From contig JABGPL010000046.1 in the NCBI GenBank assembly GCA_018644935.1, positions 1 through 33,554 on the forward strand: a stretch of 33,554 bases of DNA, read 5' to 3'. A program made the translations under genes and the position numbers. This stretch comes from Calditrichota bacterium. GTDB lineage: Bacteria > Electryoneota > AABM5-125-24 > Hatepunaeales > Hatepunaeaceae. Below are positions 23,277 to 32,389 of the stretch, piece by piece. Under the pieces are notes generated by a model that was not told where the DNA came from, ran no database searches, and worked only from the letters and a program-made list of their open reading frames with translations. Each line of letters starts with the position of its first letter. Within the stretch, counting starts at the first letter, position 1.

Positions 23277-24362
23277 ATGAGTGACTTCAACCCCATAACC
23301 GAAAACGTACAGTTCGATACTGATTTCTGGCATAAGTACTCCGTATGTCCATATCCGAATTCTGAAGAACATCCCTATCAGCCCCTTGGCTTCACTGAAC
23401 ATCTACGTATCTTTGATGAGCTTCTTACTGGTTCATGTATTGAAGGTGATATCAATTGCAAGATTCCAATTCCTGACCAGATATGGATTGGTGCCGGATG
23501 TGATCCCTATTGTCATATGGAGAAACGGGAGCGAATAACACGACGAGTGCTCGAAGTAATTGCGAAACACAAATGCTCGGTTTTTGTAGCGACCCGCAAC
23601 ACTCTCGCCCTAAGAGACATTGATCTAATTCAGGAGATCCATGAGAATAGCTATGCAACGGTTGCAATTACGTGTTCAAGTTTGCACATTAAAACTCTGA
23701 GAGATATTGAACCGCGAGCCACATCTTTGAAGAACCGGAAACTGATTGTTAAGCGGTTTCAAAGAGCTGGAATCCGTACAGGATTAATGATTACTCCCTT
23801 TATCCGAGGATTGAGCAACAGTAACGCAGAGCTTGAAAAAATCTTCCGATGGTCTGCTGAAAACAACCTTGACTTTGTATTGTTTCCCAATCTGTCTGTC
23901 GATTTGAGAATGAAGGCTAAAAACAATGCGGATTTGATTCAAATAAAACGGAAAGCGCACCCAACCGGGATTTTATCCCCCCTTGAGTACCCAGGCGACG
24001 CATCTGCAGATCGCACAATTTTTGAACTATCTCAGAAATACGACATTTCACTTAGAATTGGGAGATTCTGTCCATCAGATTTCAGAAAAGAGAACTACCG
24101 ATTTGCAGCCGATCTTGCTAATCTGGCTTTCTATCGAAGGCTATGCAACCTTCCGTTCCGTGCATTATTGAAAGTTGCACGTTCTGTCAATTCATTAAAT
24201 TCGGACATCCAAAATCTGATCAGGCTAAATTCACTTTTCACGCAACCCTGGATGGATAAATCAGTTTTACCCGAAGCAATGGCAATTTTATCGGGCGAAT
24301 CAGTCAGAAGCATGATAAAAAGTTTCAGTACTCTCTCTGTGTCGGTTGAAAAGCATGAATAA
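23277..24362 (+). CDS. Radical SAM-like protein of the spore photoproduct lyase type (COG1533) without the cluster motif
   Basis: 361 residues. The core aligns by eye with SPL-type radical SAM proteins: WIGAGCDPYCHMEKRERITR (70-89) corresponds to the family GTxTDPYQPxExxxxxTR. After it come VLEVIAKHKCSVFVATRN, IEPRATSLKNRKLIVKRF, AGIRTGLMITPFIRGLSN and NLDFVLFPNL. The N-terminus should carry NPYxGCxHxCxYCY with the CxxxCxxC that binds 4Fe-4S. Here that place holds KYSVCPYPNSEEHPY and there is no CxxxCxxC anywhere; the cysteines are at 24, 54, 61, 75, 79 and later. An in-frame stop at 23244 rules out a missed N-terminal extension. It may be a catalytically repurposed or inactive relative. Its stop overlaps recO, which suggests a DNA repair setting. 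Family placement is from motif memory. Confidence 0.68.
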   Translation: MSDFNPITENVQFDTDFWHKYSVCPYPNSEEHPYQPLGFTEHLRIFDELLTGSCIEGDINCKIPIPDQIWIGAGCDPYCHMEKRERITRRVLEVIAKHKCSVFVATRNTLALRDIDLIQEIHENSYATVAITCSSLHIKTLRDIEPRATSLKNRKLIVKRFQRAGIRTGLMITPFIRGLSNSNAELEKIFRWSAENNLDFVLFPNLSVDLRMKAKNNADLIQIKRKAHPTGILSPLEYPGDASADRTIFELSQKYDISLRIGRFCPSDFRKENYRFAADLANLAFYRRLCNLPFRALLKVARSVNSLNSDIQNLIRLNSLFTQPWMDKSVLPEAMAILSGESVRSMIKSFSTLSVSVEKHE

Positions 24363-25197
24363 GAAGAATGGACCGGAACCTTCAGAGGCTATCGTCCTTC
24401 GTTCAATTCGACATGGTGAAACCTCAAGAATAGTAACTCTTTTTGACCGGGAACATGGCAAGTATGCGGTTATTGCAAAGGGTGCTCGGCGCAGCAAAGG
24501 GAGCGGGAACTCTGGTACACTTGAACCGCCGAGTTTGATTGAAGCTCAAGTCTACTTCAAGAAAACTCGATCGGTACAAACTTTGGGACATGTCACACTA
24601 ATTGATGGATATCGTGCCATAAAATCCGATCTATCTGTAACAGCGTATGCATCAGTTGTTCTTCAATATTTGTACCGATCATTCACAGATGGTGATGCAA
24701 ACGAAATTGCTTTTTTAAATGCAATTCGAGCGCTATCGAACTTTGAACATGCTCAAAATCCATCTGAGACCATAGCTTCTAACATCATGCAAGACAGAAT
24801 TAGCGAGCGACTTAGGTTAATTCTGGGCAGTTTTCAGTTAGAGCTAATTGAAGCATTAGGATTTGGAATTAGTTTATTGGAATGTCCGGTCTGCCATAAA
24901 TCTGACCCGGATATAGGACATTACAACCTGCTCGTGTTTGATTCCGGTGGCATCTGCTGCACGTCCTGCAAACCTTCCGGAAATCAAGCGCAACCGTTAA
25001 CAGGAGAAACCGTTAGGATTCTCCGCAGACTGTCTAGTAATGGTGTTTCAGGAATAAAAAACCTTCGAGTCAGCAAAGCAGCAAGGGATGAGTTGATTAA
25101 CATACTCGGGAAGTACCTCAAATACCATCATCATTCACTTGGTGATTTAACATCGCTCGCAATGTTGGATAAACTGGAAAATCCAGTCATAATTTAA
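24355..25197 (+). CDS. recO: DNA repair protein RecO
   Basis: 280 residues from ATG 24355, whose first eight bases overlap the end of the upstream gene. An earlier TTG at 24346 is in frame but less likely. RecO loads RecA on gaps with RecR. The N-terminal OB fold is visible in EAIVLRSIRHGETSRIVTLF and GKYAVIAKGARRSKGS. The helical middle part (YASVVLQYLYR) is followed by the zinc finger CPVC (residues near 180) paired with CCTSC, and the C-terminal RVSKAARDELINILGKYLKYH is typical. Coupling to the radical-SAM-like gene is the notable feature of the context. Confidence 0.9.
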   Translation: MNKKNGPEPSEAIVLRSIRHGETSRIVTLFDREHGKYAVIAKGARRSKGSGNSGTLEPPSLIEAQVYFKKTRSVQTLGHVTLIDGYRAIKSDLSVTAYASVVLQYLYRSFTDGDANEIAFLNAIRALSNFEHAQNPSETIASNIMQDRISERLRLILGSFQLELIEALGFGISLLECPVCHKSDPDIGHYNLLVFDSGGICCTSCKPSGNQAQPLTGETVRILRRLSSNGVSGIKNLRVSKAARDELINILGKYLKYHHHSLGDLTSLAMLDKLENPVII

Positions 25198-25233
25198 AGA
25201 CATTCATCTGGATCGTTTTAGAAAGGAAGCCCA

Positions 25234-28149
25234 ATGAAGAATCTTCATTCAACCGTTATCTTATTGTTATTAACCATTTTCAGTGGCGGATTGTTCGCTC
25301 AGACATTCGTGGAAGGAAACGTTTCTGGAGTCTGGGAAAGACCGGGAAGTCCATATATAGCGACTGAAGCAATATCACTAAACGATGGTGATACCCTCAT
25401 AATTGAACCCGGTGTAGAAGTTCTATTCCGAGTGGAGTTCCCTTTCTATGTAAGGGGTCTTTTGCAAGCAATCGGAGCTGAGGGAGATTCTATATACTTC
25501 AGACCGGAATCTGAAGAAGAGGATGCAAGTTGGGGAGGCATGAGATTGATTGAGGCTGACAGTTTAACTCACATCTCGTACTGTGTGTTTTTAAATGGAC
25601 GTGCTCTCCAGGATGGTGATCAATTTATTCCAGAAGCAACTGGAGCAAATCTTTTCATTACCGGTGAAGATATCCTTGTAGAGAGCTCAAGATTTTCAGG
25701 CGGATATGCACGAAGCACAGGTGGTGGGATCGGCATCTGGGCTGGAAGCCCGACAATTTCAGAATGCTTGATATCGGGTAATGGATCAAACTACGGCGGT
25801 GGGATCGGAATTTATGCTCAAAGTAGCCCAAATATCGAAAACTGCCGCATCGAAGGCAACCTTGTTCAACGAAACCGAAATCCTGCAGGTGGTGGGATGT
25901 TTATTTGCCTTGAATCACATCCCATCGTTAGTAACTGTATGTTCTTTGGAAATGTATCGAACGGGGAGAACCGTTGGGATTATAATATCACCGGCGGTGG
26001 TGGATTATACATTGGTTTCGAATCAAATCCTGAATTTAGCGATTGTCAGTTCGTTGAAAATGTTTCGATGGGAGCTTCAGGTGATGGTGGAGCTCTGGCA
26101 ATTCGTGCCGCTTCAAGCCCCGAATTCACCAATTGCATCTTCGATCAAAACGAATCAAGGGACTCCGGTGGAGGTCTTTACATTCGTGACCAGGGAACCA
26201 ATCCACTGTTTGAGTATTGTGTTTTTAGCCGGAACACCATTACTGACGGCGACATGGACGGCGGTGGCGTCTACATTCGAGCTGGTTCTGGATGCGAGAT
26301 CCGGTACAGCCAATTTATTAATAACGTCTCTGACTGGGGTGGTGCATTAGGTGTAAAAGAACCACCAGCATGCAACATCCATCACAATTTGTTTATTAAC
26401 AATGGCTGTAGATTGGGAGGATCAGCGATCTCAACAGATGATGATCTCGGTGAGAATCCATTGGTTATCCAAAGCTGCACATTTGTTAATCAAAGATATA
26501 CCGGACTAAACCCCGTTCCATTAACAGCGCGCCCACGTGGTGATTCCCGCGTTGTCATCTCGAATTCAATCATCTGGGACCCCAATCCACATTTCCCGGA
26601 TGAAAACGTCTTTGTAAACTACTCGCAAGTCTTTGATGGATATGATGGTGAGGGCAACAGTGATCTCGATCCTCTCTTTTTTGAGCTCGATTCAACAAAT
26701 TACAGCCTGAGCGGTAATTCCCCATGTATTGATACCGGTCACCCCGACCTGCCGGCTGACCCGGACGGCAGCCCGGCTGACAGAGGCTGGCTCTATTTCC
26801 CGGGTAATGCTTTCGAAGGTCTACAGGTCGATTCCTTAGCTGTCGAACTTGAATATATGGGATCGGACACACTACGTCTTTCATATATCAATAACACAGG
26901 GGTTCCGATTTATATCACACCCCTCGACAGAGCAGAAGAAGGTGATCCGCTCGCATTTATAAATGTGACTGCATATACTGGTGATTCAGACATCAATGGC
27001 ATTACAGCTACAAAAAACGGCTGCTTCGTATCCGGCGGCAACAATGGTCAGGAAGGCAATAATGTATACTACTTTGAAGACTTCAACTTCATGAACCAAT
27101 TTGCCCAACCCGGAGACCCCAATGGTGTCGGCTTTTTGGACATAACTTCCGACGGTGAAAATGTGATTTTCGGAGCAGAATCAAACCGGGCATATGAGTT
27201 CACGACAGAAGGTGAACCCGGAGACCCATACGATATCCGCTACAATGCAGATCCGCCAATTGAATATGTAAAAGCAATAACAGCCATCTTTGAAGAAAAT
27301 GGAGCAAATTGCGACTTTTATCTGACAGGTGACGAAGGCTTTATTGTCTGTGCTGACGGAGATATGTGGGAACGTGGCAGGATGGAAATTGGTGAACGGA
27401 TTTACAGTATGGCTTCCAGGAAGAATACCAATGCGATTTATATTGTCACCCAACCCGTTGAAGGAGAATTTTTACTTTCCCTGCTGCAACTTGACGATGG
27501 ATCGATTTTTCCACTATATAATATTAACACACTCGACGGCTACTCACTGTCCAGCATTGATATCACCCATGACATGATAAACGGGAAAGCCCATTTGCTC
27601 GGTGTTTTACAGGGCGATAATGACGGAAATGACATGATTTTCTTTGAGGAACTCTACACCTCCTGGATGGTCGTCAAGCCTGAAGTAAAGAGGGTTCTTC
27701 CTGGTGAGGAAGTATTCTGGAACATCGGTTTTGCTGGAAATGAAGTTGAGCCCGGAGATTATATGTCCAGTATTGCCATTTCAATTAATGGCGGTGGCGT
27801 AAGGAACACTATCCCGACATATATGACTGTGCTTCCTGAACCCGTTGATACAAACGCTGTTTCACTGGATCATCCAGAATTCCCAAAAGATTTAGTTTTG
27901 AGTAGTGTATTCCCGAATCCATTTAATGATCGCGCCCGTTTTACCTATTCCATCCGCGAAGCCGGCTGGTTGAACATTTCACTGATAGATCAAAGGGGAC
28001 GTCAGGTAAGATTACTCCAGGATGGACACAAAACTACCGGTGACTATCAGGGCTGGATAAATGCTCATTCAATTCCATCTGGAGAATATTTCCTTAGATT
28101 AGCGTTAAACAACAAGAAGGTAACGAAGACCGTAATTATTTTAAAGTAG
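25234..28149 (+). CDS. Secreted right-handed beta-helix protein with T9SS sorting domain
   Basis: 971 residues. AAAGGA lies upstream of the ATG. The signal peptide (1-22) ends in LFAQ. Residues about 30-115 look like a leading cap; about 115-470 hold repeated parallel beta-helix coils with recurring GGGIGI, SSPNIENC, GNxxxxGGG and FxxC patterns (Pectate-lyase-3 / NosD type). A middle part (about 520-850) is not recognised; stretches such as FLDITSDGENVIFGAESN resemble beta-propeller blades. The end (about 885-971) is a type A sorting domain: VFPNPFNDRARFTYSI, RGRQVRLLQDG, SIPSGEYFLRLAL, TVIILK. The family is usually surface-bound or released and may bind or degrade polysaccharide, but no catalytic residues are identified. 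The next gene starts four bases after the stop. Confidence 0.85.
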   Translation: MKNLHSTVILLLLTIFSGGLFAQTFVEGNVSGVWERPGSPYIATEAISLNDGDTLIIEPGVEVLFRVEFPFYVRGLLQAIGAEGDSIYFRPESEEEDASWGGMRLIEADSLTHISYCVFLNGRALQDGDQFIPEATGANLFITGEDILVESSRFSGGYARSTGGGIGIWAGSPTISECLISGNGSNYGGGIGIYAQSSPNIENCRIEGNLVQRNRNPAGGGMFICLESHPIVSNCMFFGNVSNGENRWDYNITGGGGLYIGFESNPEFSDCQFVENVSMGASGDGGALAIRAASSPEFTNCIFDQNESRDSGGGLYIRDQGTNPLFEYCVFSRNTITDGDMDGGGVYIRAGSGCEIRYSQFINNVSDWGGALGVKEPPACNIHHNLFINNGCRLGGSAISTDDDLGENPLVIQSCTFVNQRYTGLNPVPLTARPRGDSRVVISNSIIWDPNPHFPDENVFVNYSQVFDGYDGEGNSDLDPLFFELDSTNYSLSGNSPCIDTGHPDLPADPDGSPADRGWLYFPGNAFEGLQVDSLAVELEYMGSDTLRLSYINNTGVPIYITPLDRAEEGDPLAFINVTAYTGDSDINGITATKNGCFVSGGNNGQEGNNVYYFEDFNFMNQFAQPGDPNGVGFLDITSDGENVIFGAESNRAYEFTTEGEPGDPYDIRYNADPPIEYVKAITAIFEENGANCDFYLTGDEGFIVCADGDMWERGRMEIGERIYSMASRKNTNAIYIVTQPVEGEFLLSLLQLDDGSIFPLYNINTLDGYSLSSIDITHDMINGKAHLLGVLQGDNDGNDMIFFEELYTSWMVVKPEVKRVLPGEEVFWNIGFAGNEVEPGDYMSSIAISINGGGVRNTIPTYMTVLPEPVDTNAVSLDHPEFPKDLVLSSVFPNPFNDRARFTYSIREAGWLNISLIDQRGRQVRLLQDGHKTTGDYQGWINAHSIPSGEYFLRLALNNKKVTKTVIILK

Positions 28150-28153
28150 AAAC

Positions 28154-29011
28154 ATGACTAATTTCCTGAAATTATTGAATGTGCTGATGATCTTAACACT
28201 GTTCTGTATTGAGTTATCGGGTTGTAGTGCAAGCTCAAATGCAACTGCGCCAAGAATTACAGAGCCTGAACACGAAGTTGGTGACATGGTTCTCGTTTCA
28301 AGCGGAGAGTTCAGAATGGGCAGCCAACCATTCATATTTGATGCTGACGAAAGTCCATTACATACTGTTACTCTAAGCGCATATTATATCAATGTCTTTG
28401 AAGTAACAAACGCTGAATATGCCACATTTCTAAGCGATACGTCCGGTGGTACATACCATTACTGGTTTGAAATGGATATAACTCAGACTGCTGACGGATT
28501 CGTTGCCAAACCTGGTTTGGAGAACTATCCGGTAAGATTTGCTAACCACGATAATGCAACTGCCTACGCTGCATATCTGAACGGCAGACTGCCAACAGAA
28601 GCTGAGTGGGAAAAAGCTGCTCGAGGCCCCGGAAATGAGAGGCATTTCCCCTGGGGTTCCCAAATCTACGCAGGGCAGGCAAACTGGGATAATCCTGAAG
28701 GTCTGTGGGAGGTTGGAACAGCAACCGGAAAGTCATATTATGGCTGTAGCGACATGGCAGGAAACGTGTGGGAATGGACAGCAGACTGGTACGACGCAAG
28801 TTATTATCGTTACACAAATAATACAAACCCTCAGGGTCCCATATCTGGTGAGTTTAAAAGTGTCCGTGGTGGTGGCTACTTGAATAATAGCGAACTACAA
28901 ATGCGCTGTTCAGAACGACAGGCTGTTGACCCGGGTGGACGATACGTTGACCTGGGATTTCGATGTGTAGTTGATTCGGCGGTTTATGTCAATAATCGTT
29001 TGGGGAATTAG
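28154..29011 (+). CDS. Lipoprotein with formylglycine-generating enzyme (SUMF1) fold lacking catalytic cysteines
   Basis: 285 residues. The signal peptide ends in the lipobox LSGC (Cys24), so it is lipid-anchored. The FGE-sulfatase fold follows: MVLVSSGEFRMGSQP, HTVTLSAYYINVFEVTNAEYATF, NGRLPTEAEWEKAARG, GCSDMAGNVWEWTADWY, FKSVRGGGYLNNS and VDLGFRC. The two active-site cysteines of true FGE enzymes would fall in GGGYLNNSELQMRC; these positions are Asn and Leu, so oxidase activity is unlikely. Such non-catalytic FGE-fold lipoproteins include GldJ and GldK, parts of the Bacteroidetes T9SS and gliding machinery, although those are larger. The start lies four bases after the T9SS cargo gene, so the pair is probably one transcript, ended by a strong terminator. 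Confidence 0.85.
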   Translation: MTNFLKLLNVLMILTLFCIELSGCSASSNATAPRITEPEHEVGDMVLVSSGEFRMGSQPFIFDADESPLHTVTLSAYYINVFEVTNAEYATFLSDTSGGTYHYWFEMDITQTADGFVAKPGLENYPVRFANHDNATAYAAYLNGRLPTEAEWEKAARGPGNERHFPWGSQIYAGQANWDNPEGLWEVGTATGKSYYGCSDMAGNVWEWTADWYDASYYRYTNNTNPQGPISGEFKSVRGGGYLNNSELQMRCSERQAVDPGGRYVDLGFRCVVDSAVYVNNRLGN

Positions 29012-29081
29012 TTTGAGGGTGCTCAGGCTCAGCATTGATCAGTCAGTTTTACTCAAACCGCCAATATTGACAGGATTTCAG

Positions 29082-29109
29082 AAAAGGCACATTAATTTGT
29101 GCCTTTTTT
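29082..29109 (+). terminator. Intrinsic terminator after the FGE-fold lipoprotein gene
   Basis: Stem AAAAGGCACA / TGTGCCTTTT with loop TTAATT and a run of six T (29104-29109). It closes the recO-to-lipoprotein transcription block. Confidence 0.88.
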
Positions 29110-29124
29110 CTTCATCCGAGCTAC

Positions 29125-29189
29125 GAAGTGCTGAAGCCATGCTTCAGCAAAAAAGCACAGGAGAAGCTGAAGCATGGCTTCAGCACTCC
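29125..29189. repeat. Inverted pair of REP-like palindromes (family B)
   Basis: Two perfect 21-bp inverted copies at 29128-29148 and 29166-29186, separated by 17 bases. Each copy contains its own 8-bp stem and 3-base loop (GCTGAAGC CAT GCTTCAGC, and its complement with loop ATG). Outside the right copy, read on the minus strand, is GGAG; outside the left copy is GAAG. Such heads are the tetranucleotides that mark REP elements. It sits between the terminator at 29082 and dnaG. Confidence 0.8.
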
Positions 29190-29236
29190 TAAACAAAATA
29201 AATAGTAGTTAAACCATACACAAAAGACAAGAATAA

Positions 29237-31081
29237 ATGCCCGGTAGTTTCGACAACGTCTTCATCGACCGAGTGCGCGATTCGGTAAACATCTCGGATA
29301 TAATCGGCGATTACGTCACTCTAAAACGCAGTAGCGGTGGGAGCGCAATTGGCCTCTGCCCTTTCCACAAAGAAAAGACACCATCCTTCAGGGTCCATAC
29401 TGATCGGGGATTCTACAAATGCTTCGGCTGTGGTCGGGGAGGAAATGTCTTTACCTTTCTGATGGAAGTTGAAGGGCTATCCTTTATAGAAGCTCTGAAG
29501 AACATTGCTGAGCGCACTGGTATTGATCTTCCCCAACAGCAATACAGTCCTGAGGCTGCAAAATCCCGAACTGACCGGGATAAAACCCTCGATTCCCTGC
29601 TGAGAACTTCCAACTTGTATCAAAAACAGCTATTAGGGCAGAATTTCGATAAAGGTGGAGAACCAACCGGAATTTCTCCCGATGCCAGAAAAGCCTACAA
29701 GTACCTTCTTGACAGGGGCATCGATCACGAAATGATAGTCCTCTATCAACTCGGCTGGTCTGAACGGGGATGGGACGGATTGATATCAAACTTGAATCGC
29801 GCGGGCGTTGATGGTCATACTCTTGTTCAAGCCGGATTGGCACATCAGAAAAAATCAGGAACCGGATTCGTCGATAAGTTCCGAGCTCGGGTCATGTTCC
29901 CTATCCTGAATCTGTCAGGAAAACCCGTCGCATTCGGAAGTCGACGCATCGACGGAATAACCCCTGACGATGATAACGCAAAGTACATCAACAGCCCGGA
30001 AACATCCATTTATCATAAAGGTGAAAATCTCTACGGGCTTTTCACTTCGCGGGAACACATCAGAAAGGAAGGATTTGCATATCTGGTAGAAGGTTACACC
30101 GACCTGCTCGCCCTCGTTCAAGCGGGAATCCATAACGCCGTCGCGTCACTCGGAACCGCTCTGACTGAATCCCAGGCAATGCTGATCGGCAGATTTGCCA
30201 AACGTGTTGTTATTCTCTATGATTCCGATTCAGCCGGAATCAGCGCAGCGATCCGCGCTTCGGATATTTTCACATTAGCTGGACTTGAAGCAGAGGTCGT
30301 AAAACTCCCCCCCGGTGAGGACCCGGACTCTATTCTGCAAGCCAATGATGCGGAATATTTGCACAACATCCTCAGCGATAAATTATCTTTTGTGGACTTC
30401 AGGATTCGGTCGGAAGGCTTTGAAAATGGTATGGGACAGATGGAAAGGATCAGGTCTGCTCGAGGTCTGTTAGGGACAATCAAGTCAATCACTGATCCAC
30501 TGAGACGGGATATTCTATTGCAGGAGCTCTCCACCCAAATCGGAATCCGCAGGGAATCTCTTGAGCAGGCAATGTCAGAAATAAGAGTGCGCAAACCCGC
30601 TGAGGAAAATGGACGAAATGTCACCCTGAAGTTCTCTGGAGATGCGATCCCAGAGCGCGATTTACTCCACGCCTTGATCAGCTACCCGGCCACTGCAATG
30701 GACTGCGTCGGTAAACTGTCGCCTGAGCAGATAACTCACCCATTCCTGAAAGAGTTATTCCTACATTTCGAGCAGGCGTACCTAATTGATAGTGTGATAG
30801 ACATAAAATCCCTGCCCGAGAAGTTCACCAACCCCGCACATCGAGCTTTCGTAGCCTCAGCCGTAATGGACAGCGAAGAATCCGCCCCCGAACGCGCCAC
30901 GGAAGAAGCCGAGACTTCAATCCGCGCCATCCAACGCCGCGACCTGACGAAACGCACCAAAGACCTCGAAATGCAAATCAATGACGCCACACGAGACAAG
31001 AAACCCTACCGTGATTTGCTAATTGAATTGATGGATTTAAAGAGGCAACTGGAGGGATTTTCGGAGACCGAGCAACCATAG
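29237..31081 (+). CDS. dnaG: DNA primase DnaG
   Basis: 614 residues, normal length. DnaG makes RNA primers at the replication fork. The CHC2 zinc domain has ligands Cys41, His44, Cys62 and Cys65 in LCPFHKEKTPSF and YKCFGCGRGGN. Next are the catalytic-core N-lobe (RVMFPILNLSGKPVAFGSRR) and the TOPRIM domain with LVEGYTDLLALVQAGI and VVILYDSDSAG. The C-terminal helicase-binding part (about 470-614) is weakly conserved, as usual. The start is ATG with only an A-rich upstream sequence. rpoD, often the neighbour of dnaG, is not present; a CNNM protein follows instead. Confidence 0.95.
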   Translation: MPGSFDNVFIDRVRDSVNISDIIGDYVTLKRSSGGSAIGLCPFHKEKTPSFRVHTDRGFYKCFGCGRGGNVFTFLMEVEGLSFIEALKNIAERTGIDLPQQQYSPEAAKSRTDRDKTLDSLLRTSNLYQKQLLGQNFDKGGEPTGISPDARKAYKYLLDRGIDHEMIVLYQLGWSERGWDGLISNLNRAGVDGHTLVQAGLAHQKKSGTGFVDKFRARVMFPILNLSGKPVAFGSRRIDGITPDDDNAKYINSPETSIYHKGENLYGLFTSREHIRKEGFAYLVEGYTDLLALVQAGIHNAVASLGTALTESQAMLIGRFAKRVVILYDSDSAGISAAIRASDIFTLAGLEAEVVKLPPGEDPDSILQANDAEYLHNILSDKLSFVDFRIRSEGFENGMGQMERIRSARGLLGTIKSITDPLRRDILLQELSTQIGIRRESLEQAMSEIRVRKPAEENGRNVTLKFSGDAIPERDLLHALISYPATAMDCVGKLSPEQITHPFLKELFLHFEQAYLIDSVIDIKSLPEKFTNPAHRAFVASAVMDSEESAPERATEEAETSIRAIQRRDLTKRTKDLEMQINDATRDKKPYRDLLIELMDLKRQLEGFSETEQP

Positions 31082-31141
31082 GGGCACATCAGCACGTGCC
31101 CTCGCATCCTATTGGTAAATCATGCATATTTTCAAAGAGTC

Positions 31142-31209
31142 GTAGGTCGGGTTCTTAACCCGACGAATAATATCCCCAAAAAGGTTGTCGGAATAAGATT
31201 CCGACCTCC
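31142..31209. repeat. Inverted pair of REP-like hairpins (family A)
   Basis: Hairpin one at 31146-31164: stem GTCGGGTT / AACCCGAC, loop CTT, headed by GTAG. Hairpin two at 31187-31205: stem GTCGGAAT / ATTCCGAC, loop AAG, which is CTT on the other strand, headed on that strand by GGAG. The stems differ by compensatory changes while the GTCGG core, loop and heads are kept. A weaker GGGCAC / GTGCCC stem at 31082-31101, just after the dnaG stop, may assist termination. Confidence 0.82.
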
Positions 31210-31237
31210 ACAACTGGATTAATCCGGGATTTTTTTA

Positions 31238-32389
31238 ATGAGATTTTATGTTCGAATAATCATTCTTCTCGCAGTTCTTTCGTTGCCAGCTTTGGCATTG
31301 ATAACCGGTGGAGGGAATGTGCCTAATCTGGTGACTGAATCGGACGTCACCCAGCTCATTATATACATTTTACTCGCGCTTGTAGTATCGTTTATGTGCT
31401 CAATCGCGGAGGCGGTGTTGCTCAGCGTAACTCCCTCCTTTATAGAAGGATTGAAAGAAAAGAAGCCCAAGTTGTCCGGCTTGTTGAAGAAGTTGAAACA
31501 AGAGAATGTCGATCATTCCCTCGCAGCGATACTTACGCTGAACACGATCGCACATACAATCGGTGCAATTGGTGCAGGAGCGAAAGCGACAACCGTCTTC
31601 GGCAGCGCCTGGTTTGGTCTGTTTTCAACTTTAATGACTCTGCTGATACTTTTTCTATCTGAAATCATTCCGAAAACCCTCGGCGCTCTGCACTGGGTAG
31701 TACTTGCGAGGCCTGTGGCTCTGTTCGTTCAAGCATTAATCCTCGTGCTTTTCCCACTCGTCTGGATATCAGAACAAATCACCCGACTATTTTCTCGAGG
31801 ACAAAAAATTCATATTTTCAGCCGTGACGAGTTAATCGCCATGACGCGGATTGGAGAACAGACGGGAGACCTGCGCGGTGACGAATCTCACATTATCCGT
31901 AACCTGTTTCATTTCAGTGTACAGAAAACTACAGACATAATGACTCCTCGCACGGTAATTACCGCCCTGCCTGAGTCGATAACCATCACGGAGGCTGCCG
32001 AACAAGCCGTGAGTATTCAGTTTTCACGATTACCCGTTTATAAAGAGAATATCGATAACATCACAGGATTTATCCTGAAAGAAGATATACTCTTGAAAAA
32101 GCTGCGAGGCGAGGAATCCGAATCTCTGACCTCCTTGTGTCGAGAGATACACACTGTACCGGAGTCAATCCCGCTGCCAGATCTATTCAAAGATTTGCTC
32201 ACCCTGCGGAAACATATTGCACTGGTAATTGACGAACACGGCGGTACGAGTGGTTTAGTGACTCTTGAAGATTTGGTGGAGACAATGGTCGGTCAAGAAA
32301 TTATGGACGAGACCGACACGGTAAAGGATATGCAGGTGCTGGCGCGCGAAAAATGGAAACATCGTGGCAGGGGTAAAGCAGAGTCGTAG
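31238..32389 (+). CDS. CNNM/DUF21 membrane protein with CBS domain pair (CorB/CorC-like)
   Basis: 383 residues. A possible signal-anchor helix (8-25) is followed by the CNNM (DUF21) membrane domain at about 35-185, with FMCSIAEAVLLSVTPSFI and LILFLSEIIPKTLGALH. A cytosolic Bateman module of two CBS domains comes next, with FSVQKTTDIMTPRTVITAL and VIDEHGGTSGLVTLEDLVE. The family exports or gates Mg2+ and similar divalent cations in an ATP-sensitive way. The CorC_HlyC domain that follows CBS in many homologues is missing; the protein ends about 50 residues after the second CBS. The final codons GAG TCG TAG coincide with the beginning of a REP-like repeat, so the repeat supplies the stop. Confidence 0.88.
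   Translation: MRFYVRIIILLAVLSLPALALITGGGNVPNLVTESDVTQLIIYILLALVVSFMCSIAEAVLLSVTPSFIEGLKEKKPKLSGLLKKLKQENVDHSLAAILTLNTIAHTIGAIGAGAKATTVFGSAWFGLFSTLMTLLILFLSEIIPKTLGALHWVVLARPVALFVQALILVLFPLVWISEQITRLFSRGQKIHIFSRDELIAMTRIGEQTGDLRGDESHIIRNLFHFSVQKTTDIMTPRTVITALPESITITEAAEQAVSIQFSRLPVYKENIDNITGFILKEDILLKKLRGEESESLTSLCREIHTVPESIPLPDLFKDLLTLRKHIALVIDEHGGTSGLVTLEDLVETMVGQEIMDETDTVKDMQVLAREKWKHRGRGKAES

Noticed and set aside
26570..26884. 104-codon minus-strand frame inside the beta-helix gene
   Set aside because: Lies wholly within a clear 971-residue coding region; antisense shadow.
28840..28990. Active formylglycine-generating or sulfatase-modifying enzyme
   Set aside because: The two catalytic cysteine positions are Asn and Leu, and no sulfatase gene is near.
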